Assembly: GCA_037501455.1 (NCBI GenBank) | Contig: CM074856.1 | Span: 99,107,001 to 99,171,000, forward strand | DNA length: 64,000 nt | Reading direction: 5' to 3' | From: Lantana camara | Lineage: Eukaryota; Streptophyta; Magnoliopsida; Lamiales; Verbenaceae | In this document: positions 33,622 to 44,592 of the stretch, in pieces | How positions within the stretch are numbered: position 1 is the first letter of the stretch | How the letters are laid out: every line of letters begins with the position of its first letter | The notes under the pieces: generated by a model | The model's database searches: none | What the model was told of the DNA's origin: nothing | The model's input: only the letters and a program-made list of their open reading frames with translations | Translations under genes and position numbers: made by a program

Positions 33622-36416
33622 AAACTGTACTTTGAAAACATATGCAAAACATGTAACTGTCTTTGAACAAGAATGCAGAACTTTGGAAAACATGTGCTGG
33701 AGATCAAGGTATACTATTAAAGTATGAATGATCCTTTCAAAAGAATGTCCCGATAAAAGGGATAGTTCAAAACGAGGTTTAGCTTTGAATTTCAAAACAT
33801 ATGATAGGATAGTATAATCGTGGTTCCAGTTGGAAAACATTTATAACTTCACCTCACCTATAGTAACAAAAGGTAGGTAGATAGATTATACGGTGCCCTA
33901 GGGATCCCAGTACTCAACTTTAACTCCTATAGGTGGTGTACTAGAGTGAGCTTAAGAACTAAGACCCACTACTAACCAAGATGTATATGAAATGCATGAA
34001 ACAATGAACAAGGAACATGTAAAGAACATGCAACACAAGAGAGTAACACCATTTAAGGTATCCAAGAAAGGTAACACACAAAGGAATACTTTAAAGTGAG
34101 TTACTCTCAACGTGAGACTATGATCTTACTATAACCGAGTAAGCTTTAGTCAAGTTATGAATCCTATCGCAAACCTTAAGTTATGAAAGAAGTCCACGAA
34201 AGAAACTCATTTTGAAAACACATTTTAGACCCTGGATATGGAAACCCTAGGTACAAATGTCTATTAGGAAAGCACAAGTTTTATTACACTTTTAATATTC
34301 AAAAGCACTATTCAAAAGTACTATTCCAGATTACTATTCACGATTACTATTCACAATTACTATTCACATGTCGGGTGAAAGGGTCGGGTCAAACCCTTAC
34401 TATACACACACACCCACACACACGGTACACACACACACCATGCACGGGCACACACACACACGGCATGCACACACACACACCCTAATCAAATTATGATCTT
34501 GATTGTAACCTATAGTTTCAAGTTCATGTTAATATAATCAAGTGTGATCTAGGTTAAAGGTATACCCTATGGTTAAGGGATCTAATTAAGGCATAAGATC
34601 AAGTTATGAAACACTATTCTATCTTAGGTTATAACATGTGACACTATTAAAGTGTATAACATATGATCAAGGTACTAATCCATTAATCCATATCATATCA
34701 TAAGCTCAATTCATAATTCAAGAATCATATAACAATGTGACAACATGTCACAACATATATCATATCATATCATGAACCTTTAGGCATGTAACATGTAACA
34801 ATTTAATTCAATACCAACATGTAACAAGTTGTGACATAATAAATTGTAAATCACTATTCCATTAGCTAGCATGCATGAATATAATTCAAATTCCATAATC
34901 ATGCATCAATTCTCATAATATAACAATCATATCACATGATCATAGCATATACTAGAGCAATTTATAACATATTCAAGCATATACTAAACAATTAAAGCAT
35001 ATAAACATATACACAAACATATCATGAAAACTATATAATAAATGCATAAAATAAAATCCTATATGGCTTAGGGAAGACCCTAAGACCCAACCTAAACATA
35101 ATATAAACATACCATAACATAAAAACATAAACTAAACTAAAACATAACATAAAAACAAAACAAACTAACCTAGCTACAAAGGGGGGTGCCGGCGGCAAAG
35201 AGGGGGAGGAGAGGGAGAGAAAGGGTGTTGTTAACACAACATTGAGCAAGGAATGAAATGCCTCTTGGCCTTTATTTATAGTTGAAGAGAAGCCCCTTAC
35301 CTTGGAAATAAAATGTGGAGAAGGGTATGAGAGCAAAATGGAATAGCTTCTCTTGGAAGCTTTAGGCATATGAAGCTAAAAATGGGACTGCTGGGGGGTA
35401 TTTCTGTAATTTCGTTGCCCAAGACTTCAAGGATAAGTCACTGGAAGTATAACCATTCCGACGGCAAGAAAATTACCTTCGAAACGCATATTCATTCGTC
35501 GAAATCGGATTTACCGTTTGAAAGATACATTAGTTTTAGTGAATAAAAGTTTTGAGCTCGAAACTCAACACGAGTGAAAAACGACTTTCTAGAATGATTT
35601 TCAAATCCGGATTGTTTCCAAAATTCAAGAAATAAATCGAGAAGCGTTTTGAGTTCAAAATCGACTATAAAACGTTTTACCGTTAAAAAGTTGAAAACGT
35701 AGAGTGAATAGTGAATTCTTACGTACGAACGTATGCTTCAAAATTTCAAGCTAGGGTTTGAATCAAGAGTTGTAAAACATCTCAAAAATCCTGAAATAGC
35801 TCAAGTAGTGCAAATCCGAAGAGAAAACATTTTCCGAATGAAAACGGTTCGTAGAAGGAATAGTGAACTAGGGTTTTCAAAAACATTTTCAATAAAACAA
35901 AGTTCCAGAATAGATTTCCAAGCCAAGAATGATTTCAAAAGACTCGTCTCGACTCAAGGATCGATTCGACTGTAACTTGGGTAGGAAAAGGTATTAGAAT
36001 CAAAAGCTCATTTTTGGATGAATAGTAACTTTGGTCGGTAAGTTCCAAAAATACCCTTATGGTTCAAGAAAGACTTTCTGAGCTCGGGAAACAAGTTCAA
36101 ACGATTGGGAAACATGTGTGATGAACCTCTAGGGTTCGAGTAGCAATATGAACAAGGTAAGCTCAGGTTATGAATAGTAAACTATATCAAAGGTCAAGAA
36201 TTCCCCCTTACAACATGTCAGATCATATACGAGCACAAAGTTCATGTAAGAATGCAATGCATAATGATTCAAAAAGTTGGATCACGGTCTATAAACGCTT
36301 TACCAATGCCCTTAACTTACTATTTTCATCCAGGCCCTGTTTTGGGCTGTTACAGATTCCCTCACACTGATGACACGATGCTCGAGAAGGGATCAATCAT
36401 CCAAACACTAAATAAA

Positions 36417-36811
36417 CACGAGATACGGACACTTTGAGTTCGTTGTGATGCCCTTTGGACTTACCAACGCACCCGCAGCTTTTATGGATTTAATGCACCG
36501 TGTTTTGAAGGAGTTCTTGGACAAGTTCGTTGTTATTTTCATTGATGACATCTTGGTTTTCTCTAAGTCGGTTGAGGAACACGCTCTACATCTTCGTTTG
36601 GTACTTGAGAAGCTACGTGAACACAAATTGTATGCTAAGTTTAGCAAATGTGATTTTTGGATGGATCGGGTATCATTTTTGGGATATATTATTTTCGGTG
36701 ATGGGATTTCAGTGGATCCTTCTAAGATAGAAACAATTTCTCTTTGGGAGACGGAAGAGAAGATGCGAAGATATTATTATTTTTCGATGGTAAATCTGGG
36801 GACCAGATTTC
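36417..36811 (+). pseudogene. Element D pol scrap: RT piece fused to chromodomain end
   Basis: The plus strand encodes [31 protein letters not shown] and [21 protein letters not shown], the middle of a gypsy RT with its FIDD motif intact. It then jumps to [13 protein letters not shown], the end of an integrase chromodomain, still in frame. RNase H and almost all integrase are missing. Upstream, 36360-36416 has no recognisable coding sequence. The fusion marks an internal deletion; D must depend on other elements. Confidence 0.9.
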
Positions 36812-36814
36812 TTT

Positions 36815-36827
36815 AAGGAGGGGAGGT
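36815..36827 (+). promoter_or_regulatory. Polypurine tract of element D
   Basis: AAGGAGGGGAGGT directly before the LTR start TGTGACGCCCCG, plus strand. Confidence 0.85.
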
Positions 36828-38400
36828 TGTGACGCCCCGTTTCTCGATCAAGGTATGCTTTGGTACGAGAGTGAACGATTTACTTTTCTTTGCATGAATT
36901 ATGTGAATAATATGCCTTAATTGACCGTTATGCTTGAACTTATGTGAAATATATACTTTAGATGAGTTATGTGACTATTTGATATGGTAATTATGTGTTC
37001 ATATTGTTTTCATTTGGCTTCGATGGCATGCTTCGTGTTTAATCGAAACTATGTGCTTATTTGGACATTAAAGTATAATTTAGGGACTAAATGGTAAATT
37101 TATTTTCTAAGCCTGTAAATGGACAGAAATTAATAAAATTGAGTAGATAATTTTATTACGAGTTCGTGGGTTTTTGAATCGCTCGATTTGGAGTTCGGAC
37201 GAAGAAGTTATGGCCATTTTAAGAAAAGTCAACCTTTTTATAAGACTTATGACCGAATTCCGAATTTGGCCTAATTTGAGACCCAATTTCACTTATGACC
37301 CGCTCTAATTGACCCGGTTCGTGACCCTAATAGCTGACCCAAATCCCTAAATCAGATTTTAACACCCACAAGCCATTTTACGTTATTTCACAAAGATTTA
37401 AACACAAACTCTCTCTAGCCTATTCATCTTCTGCAAGAACACCTCCAAGCATCTTCAAGAGGCAAGAGTGGAGATTGAAGCTGGGAATTCGAGACTCAAG
37501 ACCAAGTTATTCTCTTCTATTTTCACCTCTCAAGGTAAGCTTTATGTGCTACTTCCATGGTTTTATGTTCTTGAGCTTCTTGACTTGAATTTGAACTAAG
37601 GTTCTTGTATGTTGGATTGAATTCGAATTTCTTGTTGGAAATATGATTCTTGTGGTGTTAGGAACAATTTGATGTAAGTATTTCTTGATTTCATGCTTGT
37701 TTGAAGAATCCACCATTGATGACCTTTGAAGCTTTCTTGAGAAATTCTTGCATGTCTAAGATTTACTTGATTTCTTGCAATCTTGGTGTTCTTGGAGAAG
37801 ATGAATAGGCTAGAGAGAGTTTGTGTTTAAATCTTTGTGAAATAACGTAAAATGGCTTGTGGGTGTTAAAATCTGATTTAGGGATTTGGGTCAACTATTA
37901 GGGTCACGAACCGGGTCAATTAGAGCGGGTCAAAAGTGAAATTGGGTCTCAAATTAGGCCAAATTCGGAATTGGGTCAAAAGTCTTATAAAAAAGTTGAC
38001 TTTTCGTAAAATGGCCATAACTTCTTCGTCCAAACTCCAAATCGAGCGATTCAAAAACCCACGAACTCGTAATCAAATTATCTACTCAATTTTATTAAGT
38101 TCTGTCCAGTTCCAGGCTTAGAAAATAAATTTACCATTTAGTCCCTAAATTATACTTTAATGTCCAAATAAGCAAATAGTTTCGATTAAACACGAAGCAT
38201 GCCATCGAAGCCAAATGAAAACAATATGAACACATAATTACCATATCAAATAGTCACATAACTCATCTAAAGTATATATTTCACATAATTTCAAGCATAA
38301 CAGTCAATTAAGGCATATTATTCACATAATTCATGCAAAGAAAAGTAAATCGTTCACTCTCGTACCAAAGCATACCTTGATCGAGAAACGGGGCGTCACA
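36828..38400 (+). repeat. 1573-bp palindromic 3' LTR structure of element D
   Basis: Left arm 36828-37443 and right arm 37785-38400 are each 616 bp and inverted; they separate a 341-bp spacer (37444-37784). The left arm starts TGTGACGCCCCGTTTCTCG after the PPT, so it is the U3 start. The spacer continues the LTR into its R region (CTCAAGGTAAGC resembles the S and G3 LTRs). The right arm is the U3 start reversed and ends at the TSD. A transcript across it could fold into a long hairpin. Confidence 0.92.
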
Positions 38401-38405
38401 ATATT

Positions 38406-38693
38406 GGTCCCGAATGACCCAAACTCACCTAACTCAAGTTAGGCCCAAACACACAAATAGGTCCAAGTCCTATTTAAATCCAACTCCAACAATTAATTTA
38501 AATTCATCCAAGTTCCATTTTCAAGTTGTCATGCAAGAATTCATATTTCACCATTTTGGGTTTTAGTCAATTAAGTCACATTTTCAATCAAAGTTGGAAT
38601 TAAACACATAAAAGGGAAATTAAATCACATAAGTGCATAAGGTAAACTATCTCGTGACGCATACCTGCACGATTTATCGGACGGGGAGTCACA
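38406..38693 (-). mobile_element. 5' LTR of element C, U3 start beyond element D
   Basis: Continues LTR C after the ATATT duplication (38401-38405). Read on the minus strand it starts TGTGACTCCCCGTCCGATAA at 38693. The neighbouring GGCTA is the TSD of C. Confidence 0.88.
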
Positions 38694-38955
38694 GGCTATA
38701 TACCATGTAGCTCCCCTACAAACAAGTTTCTTAGTTTCGGTATGTGAAAGAAGTGGCAAAATCTTCACTCTCTCGCCTACAAATGTCGTTGTGTCCAACT
38801 TTATCTTCTTAGCATGGCAATAAATCATGGCCCGATGCTTGAATAACCAATCCATACCCTAGATGACACCATATCTGCTCATAGGCATCTCAATGAAGTT
38901 CGCTGAGTACTCACGACCCTCAATACTCACCGAAACGTCTCTAAACGGCTGGTTA
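38694..38955 (-). pseudogene. Gypsy element A protease-RT linker, between two insertions
   Basis: Encodes [20 protein letters not shown] and [16 protein letters not shown], matching B at about 51660-51900. It is cut on the right by LTR S (TSD GGTTA 38951-38955) and on the left by element C (TSD GGCTA 38694-38698), so only about 260 bases remain between two insertions. The frame is intact here, then runs into LTR C. It is the continuation of the pol pieces at 3867-6072. Confidence 0.85.
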
Positions 38956-41900
38956 TGTAACATCCCGCTCGTCCGGCCTTTCCAGGTACGCCCTCACGGG
39001 TGAGCTATGTGTGCTTTTAATTATTTAACTATGTGTTTATTATAATTTTTATGTGATATATTTGAATTACTTGAACGTATTTGACCTTATGTGATCTATT
39101 TGAACGTATTTGTTCTCTTTGTTTCGTTCTTGCTCCGTTTATGTTCGTTTTCGTTTTCGATTTTTGTGACTACGTGCTATGCGTGACTTATGTGTGTTAT
39201 GTATGTGTCTTTGCGTTTGTTACTTGCTTTTGAGTTCGTTTGTTACGGTTTTGAAAACCGTTTTATGTTTTAGGGACATAAGGGCCTAACGAGCTTTAGC
39301 GCACCTTGTGTTCCGGAAGGCGTAACTTGAGCTCGGGAATTTGGATTCGAATTCCGGAAGATGCGTTGGATTCGTAACGAAGAAAGCAAGACAAAGAATA
39401 AAGATTCATATATTTCTAAGCCCATTTGATTCCCCGTTTTTCAACCGGAACGAGCCCCTTGCGCCTTTAAGCTATCTTTTGACATATTTAAGTTTTGTGG
39501 ACCCCACTTAAACCCTAACCAAGCCTTAAACATGATCTATAACTTGAGTTAACATCCCTTTTTAGCCCTTAACCCCAAGAGAAACGATCCATTTCCTCTC
39601 TCCCCCTCAATCTCGTTCAGCTCCAAGCAAAGGAAGAAGGAAGAAACCCACTTTGGCTATTTTGAAGAGTTTGAGCTCAAATCTCCACCAAATCTTCCCA
39701 AATTCGAAAAGTAAGTTTATGATCATAATCTACACTCTCTCTTATCTCTTATATGTGGATTTGAGATGATTCCTTTGGTTGGTTCTTGAGATTTGGCAAG
39801 CATGTGAATAGTGTAGGTTGGATGAAATTGTTGATTCTTGCTTCCTTCTTAATTCTCTTGAGTTTGGGTGATAATATGTTGCTTCTATGACTTGATTCTA
39901 AGTGTTTATTGCATCTCCTTCCTTGGTAGTTGAGATAGGATTGTTTGGCCTTGGATGAATGCTTGAGAATTAGGAGATATATCTTGATGCATTCCCTCCC
40001 CTTTTCTTGCTTTGATTCTTGCATGTTTTGTGGCTGAATTTATTTCCACTTGTATGGCATGAAAATATGTTGGATTGGTGTTATTTCCTTGCATGTTATA
40101 TGTATTTTTGAAGGCATAAGAGACTCCCCAAGGCCAAATACCGAAATCCCCTGTTTTTCTCTCCCAAAAACTGAAATGTTGCTGCGTTATTTTTCAGTCT
40201 CGAACGCATGACACGGCCGTGTCATGTTTTAACTGGAAATGGACACGGCCGTTTCAAGCTCTCGATGTTGGGTCCTGATTTTATTTAAACCGGACACGGC
40301 CATGTCCGATTCCTATACGTTTTGGACGAGGCCGTGTTCAATTAGTAAGTATTGACCGGGAGGAGTTTCTTTCGTCATTTCGTTGCTTTTAGTTGATCTT
40401 GCTTGCCTCGTTTATAATGTGTATGCATGATTAACTTGTTGTATGACATGTTAAGCTTGATCTTGTGAATTTATGATTTATTCTTTGCCCTCGTTTGTGA
40501 GAAATGTTCTTGTTTGCATGTTATGTCTCTATATGACCTAATGTGGATTCATTCCATATTCTTTGCATCATAAACATACATACACATATGCCGAGCGTCT
40601 AATGTGGTTCATTTTGAGTCGAAGGTTGTCCTTTGCCTTTGTTTGCCTTTAGGTTCGTTCCTTGGCTGACGAGGTTATCTTCTAGACGTCCGTTTGCTTC
40701 CTTTGCTCCCGTTGCTTCTCGGAGGTGAGGTTTCTTTCTTTTTAGCTATTATGACCTACAACCCTAATTGTAATTTAAGCCCGCATGCGAATTATATATA
40801 TGTATAAATAAGTGTTGGATATGTATTTTGCGGGAATTGGCCCATTCGTTATTAAATCCATTGAAAAGGATTTTATATGTATATACGCTAAGTTTTGTTT
40901 ATTCGTTTTCGAAAAGGGTTGGTGTGCGTACGTGTTAAGTTTTGACAAGAAAAGCCTTTGTGTTAAGTATCCGTTTTGTGAGATATGTGTGTGAGTTCTG
41001 TGATCTGTTTGGGCCCCGGAGATTGTGGGTAAGGGAGACCCGGGACGACCATTGGGGTCGCCGGTTACGACCCCTGTGCACTTCTCCACCAACGGGAGGC
41101 TTAGTTCTCCTATACCGACGGAGCGCATTTTGGCATGGCCGTCGAAGGAATCGGGCGGGATCCCCCGGTTCATCAGTTCTGTTCTGTGGTGGGAACCGAG
41201 AGGGGCACCTCTCTTCCCCAATGGTGTAAAGGTGGGATTGTTTTATGAGTTTTGCTTTAGTCTGAGTAAGTGTGTGTGAGAACTCGTTCTCGCCGTGTTT
41301 CCGTTTATGTTTTGTATCCGATATGGTTTGCTTTATGCTTATGTATCCGATACGGTTTGTGAAACGGAGTGGACTCCTAATTTGTAAAACTTGTTAGATT
41401 TTGGCCTTTGGTCCTAACTCTTTCTTCGTATATATAGTATCACGTGTTAAACCTTTTGGAATGTAAAAACCACTCCCGGTTCATGAACATTTTCGATTTG
41501 AATATGCTTGGCTCTTATGTATACGTATGTGTGCATGTGTTAGCCCCGCACCAGGTTCTAGGACTGACCCTCGTGGCTTCTCCTCTTTTCCCCTTTGTTT
41601 TGAGCTTTGCAGGTACCCGATTTGGAGTCTGGCTATGCGGCAGTTGTCTTTCGAGTCTTGGGAGTTGTTCGAGTCTTTGTAGAGTCTTTGCATTTGCATA
41701 TTTACTTTCCCGCTTTGGTACTACGTATATTTGGTACTATGTATAAATAAGTATAAGTTATGTTCTGTAATATGAAGCTTTGAATATTCCTTTTTGGCCC
41801 GGGGTGGGCAAAGCATGTTGCTATATGTATGTCTCTTACTAAGCTTTTATATCTGTATTTGGATATGTTAGTTGATCCTGTCGCTTCCGCACTTCTGATT

Positions 41901-42065
41901 TATTTGGTTGCGCACTCTGTTCAGGGTCTAGACCGCCTAGCCTAGAGTTGATTTTTGTTTGTCACCCGTTCGCCATGGTTCGAAGCGGGAATGGAGTTCC
42001 CCTTTCGATACCCGTGTTGGACTATGGTGCGGGGGATGTGGCGCCCTCCGCTCCGGGGTGTTACA
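38956..42065 (+). mobile_element. Solo gypsy LTR S inserted in protease region of A (TSD GGTTA)
   Basis: 3110 bp, TGTAACATCCCG to CCGGGGTGTTACA, with GGTTA at 38951-38955 and 42066-42070 and no internal region, so it is a solo LTR left by recombination between two LTRs. The plus orientation follows from similarity to C and G3. U3 has GAGCTCGGGAATTTGGATTC (39329). A palindrome cluster lies at 40207-40340, about 1.25-1.4 kb from the start. The stretch about 41025-41225 resembles the right part of the other gypsy LTRs. No gene seen. Confidence 0.92.
40207..40340. other. Cluster of GACACGGCCGTGTC-type palindromes in LTR S
   Basis: 40207-40226 is a perfect 20-bp palindrome (CATGACACGG plus its inverse). 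Imperfect relatives are at 40241-40257, 40291-40308 (CGGACA/TGTCCG arms) and 40324-40340. They share the GGACACGGCCGTGTCC pattern, as the C cluster shares GGGAACGGCCGTTCCC. Confidence 0.82.
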
Positions 42066-42070
42066 GGTTA

Positions 42071-42656
42071 ACTCCCCTCCCCCCCCCCCCCCCCCATGGG
42101 GGAACTAACCACATAACAAGTAGAAGTACGCACAACAGGCAAAGTCAAAGAAGCGACTAAAGTACACGAAATAAAGGAGTGCGTGGCCCCTGGATCAAAT
42201 AATGCATATATGTTCATGCCATGAATGCATACTGTACCTTGAACAACTGCAGCAGGATCAATCTCTGCATTCTGCTCTTCGCCCTCAAGGGCATACGCAC
42301 GGGCTCGAATCAACTACCTCGACCCTCCAACCTATTGTCCTCGTTTCTTCGGGCAAGTATCAACTTTGTGGTCTGCCCGACCACAAACCAAGCATAAGCC
42401 TAAACGACGTCTACAGTCATCCCAGGTGTGGGTTGGGAGCCCACAGTGAGTACATAGTGGTCGTCCTTGTGTTGGTGGCAATGCTGGTGGAGCATTCCCT
42501 GTCATTCGGGACTTTTTCCACTGACCATTAGGGGGTTGAGCTAGCTGAAATATGGGTCTCTTACCCGTTCCTGACCCTGAACCCGATCCTGGTCGTGACC
42601 CGGAGTGAAAAGTCCTTGCTTTCACCTTCATTACCCTAGCCTCGGCCATCGAAGCC
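42071..42656 (-). pseudogene. Gypsy element A nucleocapsid and protease
   Basis: Two CCHC knuckles (CTHCGLPTHTWDDC and CLVCGRADHKVDTC) in 42332-42656, then protease in 42068-42313 ([20 protein letters not shown]). Two stops lie in frame between them (after KKRGQ). The protease runs into a tract of 17 C residues (42079-42095) that replaces a short CCTCCC in B, then into the solo LTR. The right edge at 42656 is the copia solo LTR, so gag of A is split there. Confidence 0.87.
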
Positions 42657-44592
42657 TGTTGGAATGTAGGAATCAGAAAGCAGCGGAAATTTAAAAATTT
42701 TCCAACAAAAGGATCGAAACTCGCAATCATGAATCTAAATTCGTAGAGATTAGAAACTTACTTTTCAATAATCTTTCTTGAAGCGTTTCAAGCCACCCAA
42801 GAACGCTCTTCTCGCGGCTTGATCCCCTCTCCTTGGTAAAGCTCGAATCTTTAAAAACTTCTAACTTGAAGCTCTCTAGAGATCATCCACCAACTTGACT
42901 ACAATCTAACTAGTAAGGATGCTAGTTCTCTAGTTAGTGTTTAGGCTTAACCTAGGGTTTATTTGATCTTGGAGAAAGGATGGTGTTCAACACATGAACC
43001 AAAAGAAATCATCAATCACTAAGGGGAGCTCGAGCTCCCCTATATATAGCAAAGGGAGGGGCAGCCGAACCTAGTCCTATTGGACTAAGGATTTGGTCCC
43101 TCTCTCTTATTACTTGATCATCAAGTAATTCCAAACCTTGACTTTTGAATTCTATTTCAAATCAACTTTTAAGAGAGCTAAAATATCCAAACCCCTTTTG
43201 GATAATATTATACTTTATTTATTAATAAATAAATAACTTATTTATCTAATTAATTAATTCGTAATTAATTAGATAGATTAATTTCTCCAAAACAAGACTT
43301 TCATTTTAATTCAAAATTAAACCAAAGTCTATTAAATAATTAACACATTAATTATTTAATACACAAATATATATATACACGTGTGACACACGTGTCCCCA
43401 AGGACACGTATCACTCACTTGACCCACACGTGTGATTCACACGTGTGGTACCCTTTCGGCTTGATTAACTCGTTTAATCATTTCAAAGCCCCAACTCATG
43501 TAACCAAGTTGTTGTGTGTGACCTCTAGGTTCTCAATTCAATTAGCAGTGACCCTAATTAATTAATTCACTAATTAATTAATCAGTCCACAGATTAAACG
43601 ACCATAGTCTAGCAACAGGTGTTTAACCTCTAGCTGGATTGGAATGTCTCGATTCGATAGAACCTTTAAGTAATTGATTCAAGTCAGATACAATCCTCCT
43701 ACTTACTATCTCTCAACCAAGATCTAGGGTAAGGGAATAATTAGAACCTAATAATCTGGTCTTAAAGCTAAGTGTATATCATCTCCATTTGATTTCAATC
43801 CAAGAAACCCTTTTCTTGATGTCTTGATCTACTGCCTTGGCCAAGGACTCCATATGGCATATAAATGACTTACACAATAAGAGATCACCTTGCAAATGCA
43901 AGTGTAGGTCCTTTCTTGATTCTCATTCACTTTCATGAGTCACTTGTGCAGCCCCAGCATACACCTTGAATCAGTTGTCTAAGGCGACACCCTTTAAAGC
44001 TTATACCTAAGACTACAGAGTTAACTCATAAGGTGACATGAAACCTCAAGTCTACGGATCAATTAATCACATCAATGACTCGTGAGATATTTCCTAATCT
44101 GGAAGTTTCCATTTCCTGAAATAGAAACTTCATTTCCCATTTAGGAATCTTCTCACACGTGGCACCTCAGTGAACTTACTTATGGAAGTGAGCACCCTCA
44201 TGTATCACGCACGTATCAACTATACACTTTGCACCTCCATGAAATAAGGTGGTCCTTCTTAAGAGCGTGATCCCATAAGCAAGCCTTAAAGGAGTCAGGT
44301 TGACACTCCCACTGTCTGTAGGACTCATCGGCTTGGAGTATTTTACTAATCATGACTTATGTGATGTAGGGCTTGTTTCATGAACCATTTCACCCAAATG
44401 GTAGAGTCCTAAAGTCACCAGGATTAGGGGGAGTTCTCATATATGCACAACTAAAGTAAACGCATACCAAACAAGAGCATATAAAGAAGTGTTGCCTCAA
44501 TTCGTTATTTTATTCAAAGATTGTCTGTGATTACAATAAGGAAAAGTACAAAGCGGATATACAATCGGCTTTCTAGGGCACTATTCCTAACA
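42657..44592 (-). mobile_element. Solo copia LTR in gag of A (TSD AAGCC)
   Basis: 1936 bp, reversed copia LTR (starts TGTTGGAATG, ends CACTATTCCTAACA), flanked by AAGCC at 42652-42656 and 44593-44597. No internal sequence remains. G-box array about 43378-43450; 18-bp palindrome 43023-43040 beside TATATATA. The same insertion with the same TSD is in B at 52501-54438. Confidence 0.95.

Larger units (their letters stand above)
11629..36354 (-). mobile_element. Element E: nearly complete Tekay-like chromovirus (TSD GATTC)
   Basis: TSD GATTC at 11624-11628 and 36355-36359. Minus-strand order: 5' LTR 32150-36354, PBS 32129-32140, extra ORF (31961-31588 plus 21509-21203), gag-pol 20391-15748, PPT, 3' LTR 11629-15813. 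Without the copia insertion F it is about 14.6 kb. LTRs are 4.2 kb and nearly identical by eye. Gag, zinc knuckles, protease, RT, RNase H, integrase and chromodomain are all recognisable in one frame broken only by point stops. Long LTRs and a chromodomain suit the Tekay/Del lineage. Confidence 0.93.
32150..36354 (-). mobile_element. 5' LTR of element E
   Basis: 4205 bp, partner of 11629-15813 and 20 bp longer. Includes the 40-bp repeat (33020-33179), the 20-bp repeat (33502-33621) and the CA microsatellite (about 34404-34481). The outer end GGGCTGTTACA abuts TSD GATTC at 36355. Confidence 0.94.
9687..38400 (+). mobile_element. Element D: deleted gypsy element with inverted-repeat LTRs (TSD ATATT)
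   Basis: ATATT is present at 9682-9686 and 38401-38405, and LTR C reads through if D is removed. Outer ends are TGTAACGCCCC and GGGGCGTCACA. Inside, on the plus strand, are a PBS (10273-10284), a 1.3-kb leader, an RT scrap fused to a chromodomain scrap (36417-36811) and a PPT. Instead of ordinary LTRs each end is a large inverted repeat. The termini are those of a minus-strand insertion while the interior runs plus, as if the interior had been inverted after integration. Element E is nested at 11628/36355. Confidence 0.85.
6073..38693 (-). mobile_element. Element C: deleted gypsy element inserted in pol of A (TSD GGCTA)
   Basis: GGCTA occurs immediately outside both ends (6068-6072 and 38694-38698). 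Element B keeps the uninterrupted site near 51650-51670 (GGAGATAGGCTATATACC), so this insertion is firmly bounded. C runs on the minus strand: 5' LTR (38693-38406 plus 9686-6986, split by element D), PBS 6966-6977, gag 6790-6156, then a remnant of the 3' LTR (6155-6073). All of pol and most of the 3' LTR are gone. Without nested elements it is about 3.9 kb. C cannot move on its own. Confidence 0.9.

Noticed and set aside
40775..41279. Several overlapping frames of 60-148 codons in solo LTR S
   Set aside because: They overlap on both strands within an LTR, lack known domains, and reflect local GC content.
42202..42531. Plus-strand frame opposite the nucleocapsid of A
   Set aside because: Shadow of the real minus-strand zinc-knuckle and protease coding region.
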